Shown: positions 1 to 5,329 of the stretch, in pieces | How the letters are laid out: every line of letters begins with the position of its first letter | Position numbering within the stretch: the first letter of the stretch is position 1 | DNA from: Acidobacteriota bacterium | GTDB lineage: Bacteria; Acidobacteriota; Blastocatellia; Pyrinomonadales; Pyrinomonadaceae | Direction: 5' to 3' | Length of the DNA: 5,329 bases | Assembly (NCBI GenBank): GCA_003222835.1 | Contig: QHXE01001003.1 | Location: 1 to 5,329 of the forward strand | Position numbers and translations under genes: made by a program | The notes under the pieces: generated by a model | Database searches by the model: none | Told to the model about the DNA's origin: nothing | What the model saw: only the letters and a program-made list of their open reading frames with translations

Positions 1-1386
1 CGTCCCGCCTTTAATTGCTCAGCGGCGCAAAACGTGATGGCCAGAATTGCGATCCCCAGCTCGGGCGTAGGACCACTAGTGTTCGCTTCGGGCGCGAACC
101 ATTACCGCTTAATTGGTTTGGAAGTCACACGCCCAGTCGGCGGGATCGTCTATTCCTTGATTTCGCTGGCAAAGGGCGTAACCGCAGACCATCTCGTTTT
201 TGATCGTATGTGGCTGCATGGCACACCACAGGACGAAACCACCAAGGGCATTCAACTCGGCGGCAGTAGATACGTCGCCGTGGTCGATTCCTTCTTTACC
301 GACTTCCACTGCACTTCGATGACAGGAGCCTGCACCGATGCTTTGGCGATCGGTGGCGGCGCCGGCGATCTTCCCATGGGACCGTACAAGATCGTGAATA
401 ACTTCCTTGAGTCCTCTGGGGAAAACATTCTGTTTGGCGGCGCAGAAGCCACTTTCGCGCCCAGCGACATAGAAGTTCGGCACAATCACATGTTCAAGCC
501 TCTGATCTGGATGAAAGGTCAGCCCGGCTTTGTCGGCGGCCCAACCGGCGATCCCTTTATCGTGAAAAATCTGTTCGAGCTCAAGAACGCGCAACGAGTG
601 CTGTTTGAAGGAAACATCATGGAGAACAGTTGGGGCGGCTTCTCGCAACACGGCTACGGGCTCGTCCTAACCCCCAAGAACCAGGCCGATTGGAACAGCA
701 CCGGCAATCTCTGTCCCATGTGCCTGGTCACCGATGTGACCATCCGTTACAGCACGATCAGCCACGTTGCCGCGGGTCTGGCAATCGCTAACATACTTTC
801 CTCGAATGGTGGCGCACCGCGCGACGGGCAGCGTTATAGCATTCACGACATCACTGTGGATGATATCGACGGAGCAAAATACAACGGACCTGGAATTTTC
901 GCGATGCTGGCAATGACCGCCGATGTTCCGGTCCTGCAGAATGTCTTGATCGACCATGTCACCGCATTTCCACCACACACATTCTTGGGCGTTGGTAACT
1001 ACACCTCCGGTCTGCAGATGGTGAACATCTCGTTGAACAACAGCATCTCCGCCGCCGGAGTGTATCCTGTTTGGTCCACTGGAGGAGCCACCAACTGCGC
1101 CTACTACGACAAGCCTTTGATCACCTTCAACGCCTGCTTTAATCCGTATTCCTTTGCACACAACGCGATCATCGGCAGCTCCTCGAATTATCCGCCATCG
1201 TTATGGCCACCAAGCACGTTCTTCCCGCCGAATGCATCAGCGGCCCAGTTCGTCGATTATAAGAACGGAAACGGGGGCGATTACCATCTGCTCCCTTCCA
1301 GCCCCTACAAGAATGCCGGCACGGATGGCAAAGACCTTGGCGCAGATGTGGATGCCATTCTGGTCAAGATTGCAGACGCCTACTAG
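1..1386 (+). CDS. Secreted right-handed parallel beta-helix protein, copy 1 (5' partial)
   Basis: The frame is open from the first base of the window, so the ATG at 34 is internal and not the start. The upstream sequence still reads as protein, and the paralogue at 2165 shows that about 150 residues, including a signal peptide, should precede it. The visible 461 codons have the look of a right-handed parallel beta-helix: recurring Asn-rich turns with short strands (VNNFLE, RHNHMF, EGNIMEN, LNNSI, HNAIIG). The chain ends with a GTDGKDLGADVDA motif, which I recall from this type of protein. Six cysteines (codons 104, 111, 238, 241, 366, 379) are all conserved in copy 2; 238 and 241 form a CPMC motif. 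The protein is probably exported, judging from the paralogue. No catalytic residues of a named polysaccharide lyase or hydrolase can be assigned, so enzymatic activity and substrate are unknown. The stop is TAG at 1384-1386. The fold call is fairly secure; a role in surface polysaccharide handling is inferred from context. Confidence 0.88.
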   Translation, partial: RPAFNCSAAQNVMARIAIPSSGVGPLVFASGANHYRLIGLEVTRPVGGIVYSLISLAKGVTADHLVFDRMWLHGTPQDETTKGIQLGGSRYVAVVDSFFTDFHCTSMTGACTDALAIGGGAGDLPMGPYKIVNNFLESSGENILFGGAEATFAPSDIEVRHNHMFKPLIWMKGQPGFVGGPTGDPFIVKNLFELKNAQRVLFEGNIMENSWGGFSQHGYGLVLTPKNQADWNSTGNLCPMCLVTDVTIRYSTISHVAAGLAIANILSSNGGAPRDGQRYSIHDITVDDIDGAKYNGPGIFAMLAMTADVPVLQNVLIDHVTAFPPHTFLGVGNYTSGLQMVNISLNNSISAAGVYPVWSTGGATNCAYYDKPLITFNACFNPYSFAHNAIIGSSSNYPPSLWPPSTFFPPNASAAQFVDYKNGNGGDYHLLPSSPYKNAGTDGKDLGADVDAILVKIADAY

Positions 1387-1408
1387 TCCTGGGCACTCGC
1401 TGATTCTG

Positions 1409-1963
1409 TTATGCGAGAGCGGATCGCTGCCGCACCGCATTGAGGTGCTGTGAGGTGTCCAGAAGCGACCGCTCCAACAGGTGGGCAACTCCGTAACCTT
1501 CGGTCAGCTCAAAGCCAGCTTTCTGCAAATTGCAGAAAAGCTGTTGCGGGCTTCGATCCCGAACGTCAGGATTGTGTTCGAGGGCAATCCCTCGAATATT
1601 TTGCAAGACTTGAATTGGAGTTGAGAACAAGACCTCGTACTCGCTGCCTTCGATATCCGATCTTCAGTCAGATCCAGATGAAGAGAGGGATTGTTCTTCC
1701 ATGACCTGCGCCAGGGTTTGCGTGGAAACTGCCGCAACTTCCGCGCTCTCTTCCGAATCGACACGGTGCATTCTGCGTCGCTACTGTAAACAGAACTGAG
1801 CGCCATTCTGCGCTGTTCCGCCCGGTCACCCAAAGCACGCCAGAACGCCCAAACATCGCTAACTTCTTGCAGCACAATCGGCGCGAGCCCATGACTCTAA
1901 GCCAATAACGGTATTTCAGTTCTCTCAGGCCCAGATATGCCAAACTAATGCTGAACCATTTTT
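1409..1963 (-). pseudogene. Degenerate FkbM-family SAM-dependent methyltransferase
   Basis: The reverse strand carries pieces of one protein in three frames. Reading 5' to 3' on the minus strand: LAYLGLRELKYRYWLRVMGS ends near 1882. A frame change gives IVLQEVSDVWAFWRALGD and a stretch reaching SSDAECTVSI near 1755. A third frame gives AEVAAVSTQTLAQVMEEQSL to about 1684. Finally DIEGSEYEVL (1657-1628) runs on through IRGIALEHNPDVRDRSPQQL to a stop at 1409-1411. The TLxxVM...DIEGSE(Y/F)EVL...EH arrangement is the C-terminal signature of FkbM methyltransferases, which usually O-methylate sugars or related small molecules. Deleting one base at 1668 and one at 1657/1658 restores DLLKIDIEGSE. The SAM-binding DxGANxG-like core and the following acidic motif are absent, so about half of a normal FkbM domain is missing. 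It lies between, and antisense to, two beta-helix paralogues. The N-terminal boundary is approximate: the frame stays open further upstream, and a TTG at 1943 is a possible start. Whether the lesions are biological or assembly errors is open. Confidence 0.8.
1517..1542. repeat. Near-perfect 26-nt palindrome
   Basis: TTTCTGCAA (1520-1528) and TTGCAGAAA (1530-1538) are perfect inverted arms around a single A. AGC (1517-1519) and GCT (1540-1542) extend the pairing past one bulged A at 1539. It lies inside the FkbM remnant, where it encodes part of FCNLQKAG, so coding chance is a real alternative. It has no following T-tract, so it is not called a terminator for the beta-helix gene that ends about 130 nt upstream. 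Confidence 0.5.
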
Positions 1964-2164
1964 CGACGTCGTTACGACAGCGCGCGACGCGCGACCTCTC
2001 CGGCGCGATCTAAATTTCGCAATGAGGCCAACACTCTGTTTTGCATAATGTTCCGCGTATACTATCAAAACGTGCAGGGCAATGTTGCCGATAGAGAGTG
2101 GATCCGGCAGACAGGCGACCGTGACCTTGCCCTTCCCAATCTGTAGTCTGATTGGTCTTCTTTT
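1964..2164. other. Non-coding gap upstream of beta-helix copy 2
   Basis: I see no credible coding frame here. Near the left edge are overlapping small palindromes, CGACGTCG (1964-1971) and GTCGTTACGAC (1968-1978), followed by a GC-rich repeat of CGCGAC units to about 1996. The remainder should carry the promoter of the copy 2 gene. A TATACT at 2058-2063 resembles a -10 element, but no convincing -35 lies at the right distance, so no promoter is called. Confidence 0.5.
2136..2155. repeat. Dyad CCAATC-N8-GATTGG just upstream of copy 2 start
   Basis: Six-base perfect arms (2136-2141 and 2150-2155) enclose an 8-nt spacer. The right arm ends 9 nt before the ATG at 2165. In RNA this would form a small hairpin over the place where a ribosome binding site is expected, and no purine-rich Shine-Dalgarno sequence is visible there. 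As DNA it could be a repressor half-site pair. With arms this short, chance occurrence is quite possible. Confidence 0.3.
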
Positions 2165-2293
2165 ATGTTAGCTCTCATGCGCGACGAGGCCAGATGGTTC
2201 AAAAGAAACGAAAAATTTATCACTCTCATACTTTGCCTTTGTTTCCTGCCAGTAAGCTGTTACGGACTTTCTCCAGGCTTGACGGCGCGGGCG
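2165..2293 (+). other. Predicted signal peptide of beta-helix copy 2
   Basis: Residues 6-17 carry a charged, net-basic n-region (RDEARWFKRNEK). A hydrophobic core follows at about residues 18-31 (FITLILCLCFLPVS). An Ala-Arg-Ala at 41-43 gives a possible signal peptidase I site before Ala44. The Cys32 context (LPVSC) resembles a lipobox only poorly because of the proline, so a lipoprotein is less likely. An alternative start at Met5 (2177) would shorten the n-region without changing the conclusion. Confidence 0.7.
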
Positions 2294-3899
2294 GCAAATA
2301 ATGTCGGCTCCCCCAGCCGCTTGGATGGTCCGGCGGAGCTGCCCAGAGTTTATGTAAGAAGCTCGTTGGCCGACACACCTAGTCGTGGCAAGACTCGCAT
2401 GCTTAATGCGGGAGGCAATCTTCAGCAAGCAATCAACGACGCTGAATGCGGTGACATCATCAAACTCGAAGCCGGCGCCACCTTCACCGGCAAGTTCACC
2501 CTGCCGAGCAAGAACTGCGACGATGCTCACTGGGTAACGATCCGAACCAGCGCTCCCGATTCTGTTCTCCCCCCGGAAGGAACTCGCCTGACCCCGTGCT
2601 ATGCGGGCCGGGCCGATCGTGTTCGCACCGGGCGCCAATCACTATCGCCTCATCGGTCTTGAAGTGACGCGTGCGATTCCGGGGTTCGTGGTCCACAACC
2701 TAATTTCGCTGGCGCCCAAGGCGACGGCTGACCATCTGGTCTTTGATCGCATGTGGATCCATGGACTCGCTCAGGAGGAAACTACCCGGGGTGTCCAATT
2801 GGGAGGCAGTACCTACGTTGCGGTTGTAGATTCGTTCTTCACCGACTTCCACTGCGTCGCGAAGACCGGCACCTGCACCGATTCTCAAGCCATCGGCGGC
2901 GGCAACGGGGATAATCCTATGGGGCCCTACAAGATCGTCAATAATTTTCTCGAGGCAGCGGCGGAAGACATTATCTTTGGCGGTGGACCAGCGACGTTGA
3001 TCCCCGCCGATATCGAGCTGCGGCGCAATCACATGTTCCGGCCGATGAACTGGAAGCCGGAACAGCCCGATTTCGTAGGAGGACGCGATGGTCACCCTTT
3101 CATCGTGAAGAATGACTTTGAATTGAAAAATGCTCAGCGAGTTTTGCTGGAAGGCAATGTGATGGAAAACTCCTGGGGAGGCTTCAGTCAAAATGGATTC
3201 GCCGTCCTGTTGTCGCCAAAGAATCAGAGCCCAAACGTCTGTCCGTTGTGCCGCGTCACGGACGTGACCATTCGCTATAACCGCATCATGCACATGGCGA
3301 GCGGGTTTATGATTGCCAATGTCCGCTCTGACAGCGGCGGCGCTTCCACGGATGGCGGCCGCTACAGCATCCATGACAACATTCTTGAAGATATCGATCC
3401 ATCTTCCTATAAGGGCTTCGGCACCTTCGCCACAATAATCGTTCAGGTACCTCCTTTGCACGACGTGACCATCGACCACAACACCGCGTTCGCTCCCAAT
3501 GTGCTGCTCAATGTTGGCGCCCCTGCGTCTGGCCCGAAGATCTCCAATTTTGTTTTCACCAACAACCTCGTGGGCGCAGGGGCACACCAGATAGCATCGA
3601 CTGGCGGCACTGCGAATTGCGCCTATCAGCCGCAGCGCCAGGGTCCGTCGGGTGTGCTTGACAGTTGCTTCACGGGCTATAAGTTCACCAATAACGCCAT
3701 CGTGGGCGGCGAAGGCTGGCCCAAGGGCAATATCGCCCTTAAGGATGTCAGCGCAGTTCACTTTCAGGGCATTCGGGATAACAAGATCAAGGATTATCAC
3801 GTCTGGCCCGACAGCCGCAGCCGTCGCGCGGGAAGCGACGGCAAAGATTTGGGAGCCGACGTCGACGCCGTCGAAAGGGCTACGGCGGGTGTGCTCTAG
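2165..3899 (+). pseudogene. Secreted right-handed beta-helix protein, copy 2, frameshifted by an internal deletion
   Basis: This is a paralogue of the gene ending at 1386, about 60% identical by eye, with all six cysteines kept (codons starting 2853, 2874, 3240, 3249, 3618, 3666). Frame one (2165 to about 2608) gives a signal peptide and then NLQQAINDAECGDIIKLEAG, ending at TPCYAG (residues 143-148). After that it turns into unrelated sequence and stops at 2662. Frame two continues the family from GPIVFAPGANHYRLIGLEV (from 2610) to the TAG at 3897-3899. Copy 1 has at least 22 residues before the matching GP (window codons 1-23) that copy 2 lacks. A deletion of 3n+2 bases near 2603-2612, inside a short GGGCCGGGCC repeat, therefore explains both the missing residues and the frame change. 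The ATG at 2601 falls inside the Tyr-Ala codons and is not a credible start, since the product would lack export. The start at 2165 is the first ATG after an in-frame TAG at 2144; no clear ribosome binding site is visible. Function unknown; beta-helix fold and export are well supported. Confidence 0.85.
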
Positions 3900-3901
3900 C
3901 G

Positions 3902-3939
3902 AGAGGCAAAGCGACTCTCTAAGCTGGCAGATTGCCTCT
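3902..3939. repeat. Inverted repeat between beta-helix copy 2 and the oxidoreductase
   Basis: AGAGGCAA (3902-3909) and TTGCCTCT (3932-3939) are perfect 8-base complements around 22 nt; AGC (3910-3912) and GCT (3923-3925) could pair inside the loop. It begins three bases after the copy 2 stop and ends 12 nt before the next ATG. No T-run follows, so an intrinsic terminator is doubtful. A structure that affects translation or stability of a shared transcript is equally possible. Confidence 0.4.
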
Positions 3940-3951
3940 TCAACATTGTCA

Positions 3952-5329
3952 ATGAAACAACTGCTTCGCAAAGGACTCAAACACATCGTAGTCGAGGAAG
4001 TTCCCGACCCGATTGTCACGGCGAACCATGTTCTCATTCGTCCGATCTATTCGCTGATCAGCAGCGGCACTGAGACGGCGAGCATCCACCAGGAAGGTAT
4101 CCTCAGGGCTGTAGCCGAAAACCCTTCCCACCTGAGAAAGATTTGGAATGTTGTTAAAACGCAAGGTCCTCTTCGTACTTTCTCGGAAATCAAAGCGAAA
4201 TTCAGCGAGTTCGCGGTGCTTGGCTACTCTGGCGCCGGAGTCATTGTGGATAAGCACGGAACAGTAACGGACTTGGAAATCGGCGATCGAGTCGCCTATG
4301 GTGGCGAGGGCGCCGGCCACGGAGAAACCATCCTTGTGGGTCGTAATCTCGTCGTGAAAATTCCCGATCCGGTTCCGTTCGAGCATGCCTGCTTCGCCAC
4401 TTTGGGGAGCATTGCCCTGAATGGCACGCGGATAGCAAACGTCTCTCTGGGGGAAAGAGTTGCCGTCGTCGGCTTGGGCCTGGTGGGACAGTTGATTGCA
4501 CAACTAGTCCGGTTGCAAGGTGGGTTCGTGATTGCAACCGACCTGAAGCCCGATCGCGTCGAGCTAGCGCGAGGCCTCGGCGCAGATTCGGCCCTCGAAG
4601 GCGGAACACAATTTCGCGAGCAGATAACCGCATTGACGGACGGAGTCGGTGTCGATTGTGTAGTCATTGCGGCGGCGGCGCATTCTGCTGCTCCATCTCA
4701 ACTTGCGGTCGATATTTGCCGCGACCGCGGACGTATCGTTGACGTCGGTGCCGTCGAGCTCACGTTCCCCTGGTATGACATGTACCGAAAAGAAATTCAG
4801 CTTCTCATGGCGCGCGCCTATGGCCCTGGCAGCTATGATCCGCAATACGAACAGAAGGGCCAGGATTATCCTCTGGCGTACGTGCGCTGGACAGAGAATC
4901 GCAACATGGAAGAATTTTTGCGTCTCGTCTCAGTGGGACGCGTCCAGATCGGGCCCCTGGTAACTCATGAATTCCCGCTATCGCAGCAGCCTGCATCGGA
5001 TTTCCAGCCGAAGCGCAGAATTGATATCCAGCCGTCTCCGACTAGCTCGCCCACGTTGGGCGTCGCCCTGCTCGGCGCCGGTAACCTGGCGCGCTGGGTG
5101 CATCTGCCGAACCTCAAGAAGATTTCCGGCGTGCGGTTGCGGGCAGTTCACTCTTCCAGCGGCGCCCGAGGCAAAAGTTACGCAAAGCGCTTTGGAGCGG
5201 AATACTGCGCGTCAGATTACGAAGAGATTCTGAGGGACCCTACAATTCAGGCTGTGGTGATCGTGAGCCGGAATCCCCTGCATGCGCCTCAGGCGCTTGC
5301 GGCTCTACGCGCAGGAAAGCACGTATTCA
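3952..5329 (+). CDS. Two-domain oxidoreductase: MDR (zinc-alcohol-dehydrogenase-like) plus Gfo/Idh/MocA domain (3' partial)
   Basis: The frame is open from ATG 3952 to the window end (459 codons). Domain 1, about residues 1-345, is a medium-chain dehydrogenase. It has an N-terminal catalytic fold (MKQLLRKGLK, SLISSGTETAS at 34-44), GDRVAYGG at 111-118, a Rossmann nucleotide loop VVGLGLVGQ at 172-180, and acidic Asp197 after the second strand. The usual Cys/His zinc ligands are not evident: SSGTE replaces GxCGTD. Domain 2 starts near residue 368 with VALLGAGNLAR, the NAD(P)-binding loop of Gfo/Idh/MocA proteins, then YEEILRDP and VVIVSRNPLHAPQALAALRAGKHVF. The expected EKP motif lies just past the edge. 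Such fusions are typically found in polysaccharide loci and are thought to act on sugar substrates; the reaction is not established here. The segment between the domains (LSQQPASDFQPKRR, 343-356) seems too short: the usual last strands of the MDR domain are missing. The start fits the family N-terminus, though no Shine-Dalgarno is visible. The gene follows copy 2 by 52 bp and may be co-transcribed with it. Confidence 0.9.
   Translation, partial: MKQLLRKGLKHIVVEEVPDPIVTANHVLIRPIYSLISSGTETASIHQEGILRAVAENPSHLRKIWNVVKTQGPLRTFSEIKAKFSEFAVLGYSGAGVIVDKHGTVTDLEIGDRVAYGGEGAGHGETILVGRNLVVKIPDPVPFEHACFATLGSIALNGTRIANVSLGERVAVVGLGLVGQLIAQLVRLQGGFVIATDLKPDRVELARGLGADSALEGGTQFREQITALTDGVGVDCVVIAAAAHSAAPSQLAVDICRDRGRIVDVGAVELTFPWYDMYRKEIQLLMARAYGPGSYDPQYEQKGQDYPLAYVRWTENRNMEEFLRLVSVGRVQIGPLVTHEFPLSQQPASDFQPKRRIDIQPSPTSSPTLGVALLGAGNLARWVHLPNLKKISGVRLRAVHSSSGARGKSYAKRFGAEYCASDYEEILRDPTIQAVVIVSRNPLHAPQALAALRAGKHVF

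Noticed and set aside
34..36. ATG as the start of beta-helix copy 1
   Set aside because: The frame is open to the window edge, and the preceding codons (including a Cys and an AAQNV stretch) read as continuing protein. The paralogue shows a long N-terminal part should precede it.
109..651. Minus-strand open frame of 180 codons
   Set aside because: Shadow of beta-helix copy 1; no family features in the translation.
1450..1704. Plus-strand open frame of 84 codons after copy 1
   Set aside because: It is the complement of the FkbM relic and has no recognisable domain.
1964..1996. Clustered small palindromes and CGCGAC repeats as an operator or recombination site
   Set aside because: The units are very short and the area is GC-rich; there is no adjacent integrase or duplicated flank, so they cannot be told from chance.
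2035..2063. Sigma-70-type promoter with TATACT at 2058-2063 or CATAAT at 2044-2049
   Set aside because: The -10-like hexamers are plausible, but no acceptable -35 lies 16-18 nt upstream. TTGCAT at 2041 is only 11 nt from TATACT. A sigma-54 reading (GG at 2026, GC at 2043) has the wrong spacing.
2601..2603. ATG as a genuine start for a shorter beta-helix protein
   Set aside because: It lies within codons of the upstream frame encoding the conserved TPCYAG. The resulting protein would lack a signal peptide although the family is exported, and no ribosome binding site precedes it.
2700..4037. Long open frame of 445 codons on the minus strand
   Set aside because: It is antisense to the well-recognised beta-helix copy 2 and the start of the oxidoreductase. 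Its translation has no recognisable domain, and it exists because of codon bias in the sense gene.
4241..4845. Several overlapping minus-strand open frames
   Set aside because: All are antisense to the oxidoreductase MDR domain, whose sense reading contains clear family motifs.

Overview
The window looks like a piece of a soil-type Acidobacteriota chromosome. This is inferred from moderately high G+C, the style of the secreted beta-helix proteins and the two-domain oxidoreductase; no taxonomic marker gene is present. All intact coding sequence is on the + strand. Both ends of the window cut through genes.

Layout: (1) Positions 1-1386 hold the 3' part of a gene for a secreted right-handed parallel beta-helix protein; its start and signal peptide lie upstream. 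(2) Positions 1409 to about 1963, on the - strand, hold a decayed FkbM-family methyltransferase gene. It is split over all three reverse frames, lacks its SAM-binding core, and still shows the family's IDIEGSE-type motif. (3) About 1964-2164 is non-coding and includes a small dyad just before the next start. (4) Positions 2165-3899 hold a second, paralogous beta-helix gene with a signal peptide. It is broken by an out-of-frame deletion near 2603-2612, so its N-terminal 148 codons and its beta-helix body lie in different frames. (5) Positions 3900-3951 contain an 8-bp inverted repeat. (6) From 3952 to the window end runs a long open frame for a two-domain oxidoreductase: an MDR (alcohol-dehydrogenase-like) domain followed by the start of a Gfo/Idh/MocA domain. 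The linker between the domains looks unusually short.

How the parts fit: FkbM methyltransferases and MDR-Gfo/Idh/MocA fusions are commonly seen in polysaccharide or glycoconjugate loci, and beta-helix proteins often act on or bind polysaccharides. The most economical reading is an exopolysaccharide or cell-surface glycan region in which a beta-helix gene was duplicated. That reading is inference; no glycosyltransferase or exporter is visible.

The most notable signal is the concentration of damage. There is a scrambled FkbM gene, a frameshifting deletion in the second beta-helix gene, and a probable in-frame contraction in the oxidoreductase. This could be real decay or recombination, or it could be errors in the assembly. 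I see no CRISPR array, tRNA, rRNA, insertion sequence or defence system, and I do not think a new biological system is demonstrated here. The best uncharacterised candidate is the tandem cysteine-containing beta-helix pair.
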